Below are positions 10,780 to 21,383 of a stretch of 64,000 nucleotides of DNA, piece by piece (positions within the stretch are counted from its first letter, which is position 1; each line of letters begins with the position of its first letter). Made by a program: the position numbers and the translations under genes. This DNA is from Campanula takesimana. Taxonomy: Eukaryota > Streptophyta > Magnoliopsida > Asterales > Campanulaceae. The notes under the pieces are model-generated. The model was not told the DNA's origin and ran no database searches. It saw only the letters and a program-made list of their open reading frames with translations. The DNA lies in assembly GCA_026119855.1 (NCBI GenBank), contig JAOWBW010000868.1, positions 248,001 to 312,000 on the forward strand, written 5' to 3'.

Positions 10780-11262
10780 TCAAATCGGCTTAGCATTATG
10801 TTGAGAGCGGATGGCGCTATTGGGAAGAACTCTTGAGGGCGATCTCCTTCTTTCTCTTGCTTGGAGATGGATGGCCCTTTTTGTGGTTGGTACCCAAATG
10901 GCGGAAGGCCCATGTTGGAAGTGTAGTACGGTCTTCGGGAGACGTCTCGTGGGAGATGCTGATGTTGTTGCAGATGATACGGTCTTGGTGTGATAAAGTC
11001 TCGAACGGTATGTTTGCTTGAGTCTTCTTGAGTTGAGCCGACGGCGGATCTTCGGATGCAGCCTGTGCTTTTGATCTTGGAGAAGGGGGTGCTGTATTGC
11101 AGAAACATTGGGATTGGCCGTAACTCTGTCTCTAGAGTTAACATGTTGGCATTGCCCGCTATAACTCAGCCGGGTGAGTCTAGCATATTGAATCTTTTTC
11201 CTTTTCTCTAAGACTTCCTTCAGAATCTCGCTGTGAGTTCTAATAAGAATCATCAAATTCAT
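10780..11262 (-). pseudogene. Tat-2 remnant of gag end and protease
   Basis: Minus-strand reading in shifting frames. One frame gives DPPSV/RLKKTQ-like residues matching Tat-1 DPLLVQLKKTQANI (2219-2482), and another gives GLPPFG followed by a weak K-E-E-G-D pattern where Tat-1 has DLPPFG and the protease. The catalytic region is unrecognisable (PIAPSALNIML where Tat-1 has VLVNGGSALNLMP). Tat-4 has the same decayed block at 41590-42176, with shared lesions, so the damage predates insertion of both copies. Confidence 0.65.
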
Positions 11263-12299
11263 TCATATCATCGGAGCCTTCATTAAAACCAAGAGGCCTT
11301 TTGACTAGAAGTGTTGAGGGATCATTGAAGCTTGATCCCTTTCATGGAGCCATAAGACTACTCCCAACTTGCATTGCTCGGGTACCACTGCCCCAAAATA
11401 TTGTTAATTACGAAGCCCCAATATTGCCCTTTGCTTGTATCACTATAATGCCGTAGCCCAAAAGATTGTAGATTGCGAAGCCCCTTGAGACCTTTCGGTA
11501 TAAAGCTTCAAATGTTGCTGGGGACATTGAAGTGAATTGCTTCTTGCCGAGGGAGCCTTTAAGACTTGACCGTAGCCCTTAGAGTGCCATCATTGATTGC
11601 AAGAAAGGTCCATCCTTGATTGGGGGAACGAGTACGGGCACACATGGCAAGAGGGCTTTTTGACATCCCTTTTGAGAGACTTTAAGGATGGTCTCACACA
11701 TCTTTCTCAAGCATAGCCCCTAGGGCTTATTGATTGTCAAATGAAGCAAAAGAAACCCTTGTTCTTGAGTCACATAGCCTCTAGGGCATCGCCATTTATT
11801 GAGCAAAGCAAAAGTGACTCATCCTCGTGCGAGGGAACAAACATGAGAGGACATGGCAAGTGCTACTCCATTTATTGGGAGCCTTTCGGCGTACTTTAGA
11901 AGCACATACTTGCAGAAGCTTTGAAAACTGAGACACATGCTGTTGCTATTTGCTGCCCAAGCCAATTGATTAGCTAGGGATTATTTGTGCAACCTCGTGC
12001 CCTTTTATGATGGGCTCGTTCTCAGATGGGTCTTGGTTACCACGAGCCTTCTTTTCATGAACCCAAAAATGCATACTGCTGGAGAATGATGCCGATAACC
12101 CAAGACAACCTTTGATGGTACCATATCTTGTTGAGCCTTTTGCAATCCCAAAGTTGACTCGGTGGGGAATTGATTTGCTGAGGAGATTTGATGTAGAACT
12201 CGTGCAGTTGTCTTCTTTAGAGGCCGGAGATATCCATTTCTCTTTCCCTTCTCTCTCTCTCTCACTCTCTCATTTTTTTTATGACGCACCCTGTTTTTT

Positions 12300-12336
12300 T
12301 CCTAGACCGTCCTTTCGGGTTTTCAATCTAGCGGGC
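12300..12336 (-). other. Hairpin module 2 (GNRA-capped), Tat-2 copy 1
   Basis: On the minus strand CCCGCTAGATTGAAAA, then CCCGAAAGGG, then a closing GGTCTAGG. CTAGA/TCTAG can pair around an inner CCC-GAAA-GGG stem-loop with a GNRA tetraloop. The Tat-4 copy is at 40535-40571. Confidence 0.55.
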
Positions 12337-12790
12337 ATCTCTTTTGCGCCTTTTTTTTTTTACTCAATTAATGAGGAAGTGTGCATTGACTCTGGCTGAG
12401 GAGATAAGACATGTGATTTTGCGGTGAAGACCTCTTGTTACTAAAGATGAGTGACATTAACTCGACTAGGGAAGTGTCCCTAATATTGACTTCATGTATA
12501 TATTTGTTGAATGACTCACAAAGGCAAGTAAGTCATTAAGAGATAAGAGAAGGAAAGCCCCAATTTGATTGCAAGAAATTGGGAGTATGCAGAAAGAATA
12601 GGAGCCCTAGACTCGATAAGGAACGGAAAGTGATTCCAAATCTAGGAAAGTTGTTCAATCTTGAGGTGATTAATTCATTGGCAAATGAATCGTACAAAGA
12701 TGTCTTGACAAGTTCGAGATGAAGGCCGATCACCATAACGCTCTAGGGCTAAACATATCTTCTTTCTTGCATGAGACCGGACCCGAAGGT

Positions 12791-12834
12791 TGCCTACGTT
12801 CCTCCAGTGTAGAGGCTCAGGTCACCGTAGTTCT
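12791..12834 (-). other. Hairpin module 1, Tat-2 copy
   Basis: The minus strand contains GAACTACGGTGACCTGAG and, about 20 nt on, GGAACGTAGGCAACC. CTACG pairs with CGTAG, and an inner CCTC/GAGG stem is possible. Its closest match is Tat-4 40037-40098. Confidence 0.55.
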
Positions 12835-12956
12835 TGTGGATGCTCCATTCGTCGAGATGGTTATTGCTTCGTCCTTCATCGGTGGAATGATGTTGATCTT
12901 GTACTTCTTTGATTGAGGGGGTTTTTTTTTTTTTTTTTTTTGTGCTCTAACTTTTG

Positions 12957-12990
12957 CCTAGGTTGATTTGAGGATTTCAACCTAGCGAGC
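12957..12990 (-). other. Hairpin module 2 variant, Tat-2 copy 2
   Basis: GCTAGGTTGA and TCAACCTAGGC (minus strand) form a 10-bp stem with a short loop. It lies between two long poly-T runs. Tat-4 has the same at 39881-39914, flanked by poly-A on its strand. Confidence 0.55.
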
Positions 12991-12995
12991 CTCTG

Positions 12996-13027
<32 letters not shown>

Positions 13028-13346
13028 CCCTTTTTGAAAACTTTGCTTCATGATTGTTGCTCCACCTTTCTTTGTCTTGACTTCGTCGTTGTTGATGTCT
13101 TCGTTGTTGATGCCGTCGTCGATGTTTAGCCCCTAGGCGTTCAAACGATGGCCTTCATTCCAAAACTTGTTTAGACATTTTTTCATCATTTTGCCAAGAA
13201 TTAATTGAACAACTTGGAAGAGTGTATGAGGACAAGAACGACTTTTATTTGATAACTCAATGGACTCGAACATAGGACGAGAGCAAAACATTGATGCACA
13301 CTTAAGAGGACTTTTGACTCTCTTTTCTTTTTATTTATTCCTACTA

Positions 13347-14356
13347 CTAGGTAGAGAAAGAAAAACGGAGATTGTTGTCGTCATCCTCCATGTCGTTGTA
13401 GTCCTCGTTGTCGTTGTAGTCTTCCATGTCACTACATTCTTCCATGTCATTGCTTGGGAACCCTTTGTCGTTGGAGCTTGTGTCATAGGAGGACTCGGCC
13501 ACTTCTCGGAGCAAATTGTCAATTCTAACCCCCGCATCATACATGCTTGAAAAATCGGAGTGAAAAGCCCCACTAAGATGAGTGCGGTAGTCCATTTTCA
13601 AACACTTCAAGAAGATGTCCATTTGTTCCTTCTTTGAAGGCCTATCAACCATCTCGGCTAACTTGTCATTCCAACGGCGATAGAAGTCCCCAAATGATTC
13701 ATCACCCACTTGCACGGTGCTCTCCAATTCCTTCTTGGTGGGGCGAAATATGGAGTTGCCTTGATATTGTGACTTGAAGGCAAGTATAGCGACATCCCAA
13801 TTGAGGCGGGTGGAAACTGGAAGACCTATATACCAATCTTTTGCGACCCCCTCGAGAGTAAGCGGGAAGCATTGTGCCATTATTTGAGGAGACACTTTCT
13901 TTGGTAGCATGGCCCAAATGTAGGAGTCGACATGAGCGTCGGGGCAAGAGTTGCCGTTGAACTTGCCAATATCGGGCATCTTGAACTTTTCGGGAAGAGC
14001 CTCCATTGTGTTCATGAGGAGAGAAGCTTGATGAAGATCAGTGCTTGGGCCCTTGTGCAAATTAGCCCACTAAGCCTTTGGTCAATGTAGGACATGAGAG
14101 TGTTGACCAAACCAGTATCAATGCTTTGGACCTTTCTTTCATTCGTGAGCCCTTTCAATTGGTTCTTGAGTTGAGCAACTTCTTTCTTGTGGGCCGTTTT
14201 CACATGCTCGTAATGGGCTCGCCATAAATCATCCTTGCGGCAGACATTCTCGGCTAGTGTATCAACTTGCCCTTTCAATTCTTCCACCATGTTGAAAAAC
14301 CCTTCGTTGGACATGGGAATGTTCTCACCCTTGTTTTTGTTTGCATTGGAAGCCAT
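13347..14356 (-). pseudogene. gag: Tat-2 gag, one base deleted
   Basis: The start chosen is the ATG at 14356-14354, by analogy with Tat-4. The frame from there runs to about 14060 and continues in another frame to 13347. Compared with Tat-4, one A is missing from an AAA run near 14062, the only frameshift seen. The N-terminal third is a Lys/Glu-rich, probably coiled-coil region; the capsid core has MPDIGKFNGNSCPDAHVDSY, PKKVSPQIMAQCFPLTLEGV and DFYRRWNDKLAEMVDRP. No zinc knuckle follows: the frame ends in an Asp/Asn-rich tail (EDYNDNEDYND) and FSFST. It supplies, or once supplied, capsid protein for particles. Confidence 0.88.
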
Positions 14357-14456
14357 TGGACCTATTGAGAGAACACGGTCGATCTTAGGATGGCCCCGCA
14401 AACACATTTTGAGTAAAATAATTAACCCACAAACAAAGGAAGAAGACTCAACCACA

Positions 14457-15566
14457 TAAGAAAAATGACTCTTTTTTTTTTTATTTACAAAATTCGGAAG
14501 GACGTGGTCCTTTTTGGGGTTTCTAAGAAGATAATGGAATCGTCACATTAATATATAGACCATCTCGCGGTCCCATATACTCATCGGATTCCATCGCGCT
14601 TGTGAATCCTACATGTGTCGGGATTAAACTAAATTAATGTAGTAAAGCATACATGCGGGGACGGATTTTTTATTTTCGTCCAAGATAACCACTTTTGGGG
14701 ACGGATTTTTATTGCGTCCGTTTCAACAAGTTGGCATGTATGATTTGAAAACATTAGTTTAGGGAAATATCGGTACATGGAAACCGACTTGAGTCACAGA
14801 GTGTTAGACCCTAGACTAGAATTGTGTGGTTTCTGCTCGGCTTGAATATGAGGCTTAAAGGTAACCCCCGGCATGTATTCATGAACTACGCCACGGGCTG
14901 AGGTTTACCTCTTCGAAAGAGCCAAGGTCGAGTGGAGCTTGAAACTTTCTAGGACGGGCCTCGACGGGTTTGGGGTTGGACTTGTGCGACTCGATAGTGA
15001 GCAGTTGATAAGAATTGTGCGCGTAGTGTGAGGTCTAACAAGTGACAAAATATTTTTTTTTTCAAAGGAAATAAAAAAAAACAAATAAGCACGTAATTTA
15101 CAACTTTCGAATCACCCGTGTGACCGATAAAAATGAATAAACAAAAGTAAAAGGGGTGTATGCAGGACCGGTTCCCACACACTGTCAAAACTGCCCATTC
15201 TGTTCACTGTTTCTGTTTCTGGAAAATGCCCAGAAGCGCGCGCATTCAGATGCCTACTCGGGAGGCGCGCGCGTTAGACTAAGAGAAGTGGAGGCGCCCG
15301 CTTCTGGGCAGTACCTACAAGTCAGCGGGTTCAAGGGATTGCCTTGACCCTAAATTATAGAACTTTTTCCCCTGCAGTAAATGTTAGCACAGAAACATGG
15401 AATTGAAGGACAAGATGGGAGGCGGGCGATTCTGGTAATAAGGGTCGGACGCGCGCGCTTTAGGCCAAGAAGGCCGGAGGCGCGCGCTTCCAACCCTTTT
15501 TACCAGAATGCCCAGAAAATAGATATAAGAACACCAAAAGCAGAAAATGCAAGTTTAACCCTCTAT
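14457..15566 (-). other. Tat-2 5' leader with two CG-box triplets
   Basis: Non-coding, collinear with the Tat-1 and Tat-4 leaders. CG boxes start at 15236, 15265 and 15294, and at 15422, 15451 and 15480; steps are 29 bp. The first set is enclosed by perfect 11-bp inverted arms, GCCCAGAAGCG on the left and CGCTTCTGGGC on the right. The second is enclosed by near-perfect arms, ATTCTGGTAA and TTTACCAGAAT, so each triplet sits in a large dyad. Confidence 0.75.
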
Positions 15567-15586
15567 ATCCCCAGCGGAGTCGCCAC
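15567..15586 (-). other. Tat-2 primer binding site
   Basis: On the minus strand GTGGCGACTCCGCTGGGG, immediately after the 5' LTR. It differs from the Tat-1 site by one base. Confidence 0.82.
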
Positions 15587-16724
15587 CGTAGATACCCTGG
15601 GGGACCATGGCTTGGCTAGAGCGCGTGAATTACCTAGGATGTCTACTTGATTTTAAGAGTCGCCACCCACGTTTTTAGAGGAACGTGAGAAAACCTAAAG
15701 AAAGCCAATATTTGTACGAAAACCAGAGATTCGGGAGAGAAGGGTTCGGGGGTTAGGTGACGGAGTGGGAAGTACTTAAACACCCACTCCGCCCCGCTTA
15801 CGCGGATCTTGCTACTTTTGGTGTTCTAATGCTAATGTCCTTCAATTTATTGATATAAAAAATGTGCTAACAATTGAGATGAGAAGAAAAGGGGGAATAA
15901 AAAGAATGATTTTATTAATTAATTTATGCTAAAAGATTACATGTTGAATATGCTAAACAATTACATAAGAAATGAAATGGAATTTAATTAGTGTTTGGAA
16001 TGTTGGAATGTAACCTTGACCAAACTTCAATAGTGAAGTGGCCTTTTGGTTGTATTCCTTTTTATGGAGATTGCATACATTGACTAGACATGAATAAAAT
16101 AAGAAGAAGAAAAAGGGAAGTTGTACCTTAAGAAGAAGGACTTTAAACCTTGACTTGAAGATGGTGTCGTTGTAGAACAATTTGTGTAGAGTCTTGTCAC
16201 GAAGAACTCTTGTAGGGAGAATTTGTGTATTGTTTGTGCAAAGAGAAAGTGTTCAAGGTCTAAAAATCAGGTCAAGGTCTAAAAATGAGGTCCTAAAAGA
16301 GATTGAAAAGAGGTCGAAAAGAGGTCCCCTCCAATGATGGATTGGAGGGGTTTTTATAGTTGAAAGGGAATGTTTTTTGTGCCAATTCGTGGTCACAAAG
16401 AAATATTTCCCGGGTGAAATCCATGCAAAATAAGCAAGAGGGGGATTCTTGGGAGAAAATCTGTAACTGACGCCCTAGAGGCGCGCGCTTACGGGTGTAC
16501 CAACGGAAGGCGCGCGCTTCTGACCTAAGAAGGCGGAGGCGCGCGGCTTTGAAAAGGCAGTTTTGACAGAATGGACTAGAAAGTTAATTCTGTTATGCAG
16601 TTCAGTCCAAAACTAACGGAATCAGTTAGGAACTTAACGGAAGTAACATAAATTAACAAAAACAAGTAAAATAAAAATACTATGTATGCAATCGGGGTGA
16701 GAGGTCCAAAGCGGGGTGTCTACA
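15587..16724 (-). repeat. Tat-2 5' LTR
   Basis: 1138 bp. It ends TGTCTACA at 16724, next to the GTACT duplication; its inner end begins CGTAGATACC, where the 3' LTR has TGTAGATACC, so one terminal T is mutated. The minus-strand TATA lies in the stretch 16346-16360. Confidence 0.92.
16346..16545 (-). promoter_or_regulatory. Tat-2 LTR promoter: TATA box and CG-box triplet
   Basis: CG boxes start at 16481, 16510 and 16539 (exact 29-bp steps), about 120 bp upstream, on the minus strand, of an ACTATAAAAACCCC TATA region (16346-16360). The same order and spacing are seen in Tat-4. Confidence 0.7.
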
Positions 16725-16729
16725 GTACT

Positions 16730-17571
16730 TCATTTTGAAATATTCTAAATATCTCAAAAGATTCACTTTTGTTTTTCATCAGGTAGACATATCCATATCT
16801 ACTAAAATCATCAGTGAATGTTATGAAGTATTGATATCCTCCCCTAGCATTGCTGCTTAGCGGTCCACATACATCAGTATGTATAAGTCCCAATAAATCA
16901 CTTGCTCTTTCACTACTCTTAGTAAAAGGTGTCTTGGTCATCTTTCCAAGTAAACAAGTCTCACAAGTTTCATATGATTCAAAATCATGTGAATCTAAAA
17001 GTCCATCCCCATGGAGTTTTGAGATACGCTTCTCATTAATATGACCAAGACGGAAATGCCACAAATAAGTGTGATTTACATCATTAGGTTTGGATTTCTT
17101 ATTTACATTATAGATATTATCATTATTTCCATTCTCAACATCAAAGACATAAAGGCCATTAAATGAATATGTAGTACAATAAAGCATATTATTTAAATAA
17201 ATAGAAAACTTCTTATTATCAATAATAAACTTAAAACCTTCATTATCCAAACAAGGAATTGAAATAATATTCCTACTCAAATACGGAACGTAGTAACAAT
17301 TGTTCAAAACAAGAATTAAACCACTAGGTAAAATGACTTCATAGGTTCCTACGGCTAATGCAGCAACTCTTGCTCCATTACCCATGCGTAGGTCTACTTC
17401 GCCATCTTTGTGTAGCCTCCTATTCTTTAGTGCCTGCACATTTAGACAAATGTGAGATCCACATCCGGTATCTAATACCCAGGAACTAGAAGTAGAAAAA
17501 ATTATATCTATAACATAGATACCTAAAGTAGAAGCAATCACATTGCCCTTCTTCTTCTTATTTTCTTCCAT
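16730..17571 (-). pseudogene. pol: Copia-A protease, GAG-pre-integrase and integrase N-terminal half
   Basis: The 283-residue frame is open on the minus strand. In order: protease with WVLDTGCGSH (catalytic Asp near residue 34); the zinc-binding HHCC domain with WHFRLGH (H172, H177) and CETC (C203, C206); integrase with IHTDVCGP (first catalytic Asp, near 233) and FTDDFSRYGYVYLM. It is cut by the GTACT duplication of Tat-2, and the core continues at 8501-8846. All catalytic residues that can be seen are present. It is an element fragment because of the insertions, not because of internal decay. Confidence 0.9.
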
Positions 17572-18382
17572 GTAAGCCTTACAATTGCGTTTCCAATGAC
17601 CAATTTCATTGCAGTGGAAACAGATTGCATCCTTTTGAGATTGGGTTTAGCCACCACAGCATTGGCAACCTTTACCTTGCTTATTTTGGGTTAGACAACT
17701 TTTGCCTTTCCCTTTTCTTTAGCCTTAGAGCCCTTTCCTTCTTTTGTAACCACAAGCACATGAGAGGCTTCTTTAATGATTTTCTTTTCTGCTGTCTTTA
17801 GCATCCCATGCAACTCAGACATAGACTTAGTCATACCATGCATATTATAGTTCATGACGAACTGATTATAGCTTTTAGGTAATGAGTTCAAAAACATATC
17901 AGTTGCCAACTCAACATGGATGGCATAGCCAAGCCTCTCTAAATGATCAAATGGGACTTCATCTTCAAAACATGAGGACCTACCGACTGTCCTTCACTCA
18001 TCTTGCATGAGGTTAGAGCAGCCATGTTGTCGAACCATTCTTGTCTTGCTTGCTCTTGAAACATATCTTTCAACTGAGCGCCCATGTCATAGGCATCCAA
18101 GTGTTCAAGAGTCTTTTGAAGCTCAGAACACATGGTAGCAATCATGAGATAACTGGCGTCACGAGAATCACTTTTGTGTTTCTTGTGAGCATCCTTATCC
18201 GCCCTAGGGACATTGGCAGCAGGTTCCTCAGGAACGGGTTCATCAAGAATGTACAGCTTTTCTTCTTGCCTTAGAACAATTATTAGGCTTCGGATCTAAT
18301 CCATGAAGTTAGCACCATTCTCTTGAAGTTTCTCCTTCTCAAAGATAGATCGCAATGATAGAGTTTGTGTGTTTTGTGCCAT
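17572..18382 (-). pseudogene. gag: Copia-A gag with zinc knuckle (frameshifted)
   Basis: The start is the ATG at 18382-18380 (MAQNTQTLSLRSIF). A TAG near 18300 replaces the Trp of the usual N-F-L-D-W motif. The capsid region (18145-17939) has YDMGAQLKDMFQEQARQEWF. Two frameshifts follow, then a C-terminal part at 17909-17691 (MATDMFLNSLPKSYNQF). Near 17580-17625 is a CCHC zinc knuckle, CFHCNEIGHWKRNC, just before the protease frame. Order and motifs are standard for plant Ty1/copia gag. The gag frame is more damaged than pol in this copy. Confidence 0.82.
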
Positions 18383-19816
18383 TATCTACAATTATGCAAA
18401 CATGTAACAATACATAAGTACCAACTTAATTAAAGATATTATTAATTTGTATTTCATAAATACTCCCACTAAATTATATAACCTTCATAAGCAATTATTC
18501 AAAATATAATTTAAATGTGCCAAGATCCATATTTCACTTAACTTTGAGTCGGCTTTGGCATGACTGCTCAAAATAAGTTATTTTGCTAGACAACACCTTG
18601 TCAATCATATCGTATATGACTCTTAGATCCTTTATGAGATTTTAGACATCTTATGTCTAACATGTTTTAATCTCATCTGTTCCTTAGGCCCAAAACTGTT
18701 TTGATAGTCTAATTAAGTCAAACTATTTTAAACGTATAGGAATCACTGTTTCCTCATCTTTCTCATAGATGAATAGAATTAATGCACCTCGCTTTGGCAG
18801 AGCCCACATAAAACTACACATGTACTCACAAGTGTTTTAATCATGGATCGGCACATGACTTAAATTTTCAAGAAGGTTTAAACACATAAAAGTTAATCAA
18901 TTATCCGAATTAATTTTATGTGACTTAGTTCCACTAGTTATAGGATTTAATTCCCAAAATTGAATCTGCAGAGCATCTTGAAATTGAGATCCCAAAGCGT
19001 ACGGCCGAAACTAAGCCAAGAGGCATCCACATTTCCGTACTAAGTTCAAGAAACCAAGTAATTATTCCATACGGCCGAAATTAAGCCAAGAGGCATCCAC
19101 ATTTTCGTATAGAAAAATAACTTGTTTCAAGATCCTTTATTGTCTCATCAATCTCATAGATTACAGCTATCCTAAACTCTTTAGAATTCTGATTTCTGCG
19201 AATTTTTCTGGATTTCTTGATTGAAATCTGTTTCAGAAAACACGGTTTCGAAAACCAAAAGTCTGAAAGTAGTTTCAGTTTCCAGATTCGAATTCTGTAA
19301 ACAATTTACTGAACAATTTGAACACCAGAAAATACAGTTTCTGGGAAAATCGGGGCACCGTCCGTACGGTGCCATAGGAGCCATACGCTCCTAAAACAGC
19401 CGTACGGAGCCCTTGTCCCGAATTCCCAGATTTCCAGTTTTTCAGAAATTCTTCAAATTCGATCAATCCCAATATCGTGTTCATACATAATCAGATTAAG
19501 ATAACACGAATTTACAAATTATGAATTTTAACCAATCTAATCAATATAATCAATAACCAATTTATTCCACATATAAATTAGATCTAAATAATCAATAAAT
19601 ATAATCCAATTATAACATGATAATCTTAGCATGCGATCATACATATGAATCCAATTAATATTATAATCACACAATCCCATCATAAACTAGCAAGCATATT
19701 TTATATCTCATATAAAATCCCATCACATAAATTCAACTTATCATGATTATAGCAATTAAATAATCTAATTAAATAATTATATCATGATAATATTAGAACT
19801 ATTGATCATAAACGGG
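18383..19816 (-). other. Copia-A 5' leader with CCGTACGG boxes
   Basis: 1.4 kb, no reading frame of note. On the plus strand, boxes with a CC-R-TAC core start at 19362, 19381 and 19400 (steps of 19 and 19), in GGCACCGTCCGTACGGTGCC, GGAGCCATACGCTCC and AGCCGTACGGAG contexts. A 41-bp block beginning ACGGCCGAAA is duplicated at 19001 and 19071. The right part (19490-19800) is very AT-rich. Confidence 0.65.
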
Positions 19817-19828
19817 GATCTGATACCA
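19817..19828 (-). other. Copia-A primer binding site (initiator Met-tRNA type)
   Basis: The minus strand reads TGGTATCAGATC, close to the TGGTATCAGAGC typical of plant copia elements primed by initiator Met-tRNA. The LTR should follow at once, but Tat-3 has inserted within three bases of this junction. Confidence 0.85.
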
Positions 19829-19831
19829 CTG

Positions 19832-21363
19832 TGTAAGTACCCCAATCTGAAACCAACCAACTTTAAAGGAATTCTTAGCACTATTCAGGGATAAACTGAT
19901 AGGCTAGGACCTCACTAGGGTAAACTGAAAATTCTAGGACTGCTCTGGAATTAAATTTGGAAAAATCCAGAAGCTCTCCAGGCTGAGTCGTACGGATGGT
20001 TTGGGTACTAGAGGGGCCTAGCCGTATGGCTGGTTTAGGCACCCTCAGTCCTTATAAATTGAGACCCTTGCTGATCATTTCAAGGGAAGAAATTGTGATT
20101 AAAGAGTGGAAACTCTGCAGAATCGAAAACTGAGAGAAAACCACCATATAAACTGAGTGAAAAGAGAGGAAGATAGGCAAGAACCCCACCATAGGTGAAG
20201 CCTCCTTATCCTCATCTTCTCTCCATCTCAAAATTCTTTTATTTCTTGATTATCTTGTTTGTGTTCTTGTATTGCTCTTTATTTTACCTTGCAAGCCTTG
20301 TCCATTCAAGAACTTTTACATTCTTGTAAGACTTGTCCATTCAAGCACATATATTGCTACATATATATATCTATTGTTATCCAAATCATGAAATGACTCA
20401 AGGTGCCCTCCGTCTTGGTATGAGAAGTGGTTAAAACCTAGGATGATCATGATTTGTTAGTTCCTTGTTATAAAAAGCTTAAGGATCCATTTATATGGTG
20501 AAAGCATATATATATTTATGTTTATATTAAATGATCTTGGCCATGATGATCATGTTTGGGGATAAAGTCTTAATCTTTATCATCCCCATTTTTTGATTTA
20601 GCCCAAAATCCCCAAGTTTGGGTCATAAAGATTCAATCTTTATGTTATATTTTTGTCCCTAAATGATTAATCTTGCATGAAAGGGCCATTTTGATGGTAA
20701 AGTTCCAATCTTTACTCATCAAATGGTCACTTTGGTTCAAAAGGGCATGTTTGCCACCCTCCTTGATATTTCTCCAATGATTGCCTTGATCACCCTTAAA
20801 TCCATGTTTTGAGTTTCATTTGATGATCAAAGAGCATAGGAATGAGTTTATTTATGTATTTTGGTTCAAACATAAACTGAAATCAGAACAGTTTGGTCCA
20901 GTTCCTGCAGAATGCTCTGTTTCTGCCGTGAACTGGACTGTTTCTTAATAAACTGTCAAAATCCCCGGGATGATCCCTCCTAGCCGTACGGCTAAGTTGG
21001 GTCAGAGGGACTTTTTTTTCCTTTCTGTCTTGTTTTGTCAATGTTTATGCAAATAAACCCTTTTTCCTCTGTTAAAATCAATAACCAGTTAAAACTACAG
21101 TTTTCCGTTAAAAACACACACACACACATGCACTTTTCGTTAACAAACATAAGGGAGACTCGGCTTTGTCCGAGGCGACTTGGGTGACGTCAAACCCTTC
21201 CCAATTCGTAACGTGACCTCCGAACTCATTAATCTCTAACCATTTTCATTTGTTGGGTTAAAAGTTAACAAATGTGGCGACTCCGTTAAATATGTTTAGT
21301 TCCCGTGTTTGGCTTTTCTTCCTCGAGCGAACTCGTTTCGCCCCGAGTGGGAGGATCCTTACA
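19832..21363 (+). repeat. Tat-3 5' LTR
   Basis: Begins TGTAAGTACCCC and ends CCTTACA. TATA box at 20053-20060. Contains a GTACGG motif pair in U3 and a perfect AGCCGTACGGCT at 20981-20992 in the downstream half. The U5 end has the same 'gtggcgactcc' phrase as other Tat LTRs. Confidence 0.93.
19987..20060 (+). promoter_or_regulatory. Tat-3 LTR promoter: CCGTACGG boxes and TATA box
   Basis: GTCGTACGGAT (19988), GGGTACTAG (20003) and AGCCGTATGGCT (20020) lie just upstream of CTTATAAATT (20051-20060). In the 3' LTR the last box is the perfect palindrome AGCCGTACGGCT (30019-30030); the 5' LTR copy has a CG-to-TG change. Confidence 0.65.
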
Positions 21364-21383
21364 GTGGTGACTCCGCTGGGGAC
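21364..21383 (+). other. Tat-3 primer binding site
   Basis: GTGGTGACTCCGCTGGGGAC follows the 5' LTR directly; it is of the same type as in Tat-1, Tat-2 and Tat-4. Confidence 0.85.

Larger units (their letters stand above)
11263..13346 (-). other. Tat-2 internal non-coding region
   Basis: Lies between the protease remnant and gag. No domain is recognisable in any frame. It includes CT-rich and poly-T stretches (12240-12280, 12921-12940, 12999-13021), hairpin modules described separately, and blocks collinear with Tat-4 39516-41580 (for example 12536-12780 with 40100-40350). The repeated 'agcccctagggctt' type phrases near 11710-11790 also recur in Tat-4. Confidence 0.6.
8847..16724 (-). mobile_element. 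Tat-2: gag-only non-autonomous Tat element, complete with both LTRs
   Basis: 7878 bp, flanked by perfect GTACT duplications (8842-8846, 16725-16729). On the minus strand: 5' LTR 15587-16724, primer site, leader, gag, about 2 kb of non-coding sequence, a decayed protease remnant, a minisatellite, polypurine tract and 3' LTR 8847-10008. There is no RT, RNase H or integrase. Because LTRs, primer site and tract are complete, it must have been mobilised in trans, most likely by a Tat-1-like autonomous element. It resembles in design the TR-GAG class of plant elements (known from the literature). Confidence 0.93.

Noticed and set aside
10004..10783. 259-residue minus-strand frame and similar plus-strand frames at 43268-43760
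   Set aside because: They translate the minisatellite; periodic composition, no domain, and the frame is not kept between Tat-2 and Tat-4.
15567..15586. tRNA gene fragments at primer sites
   Set aside because: Only about 18-20 bases complementary to a tRNA end, at the expected place beside each LTR; no cloverleaf.
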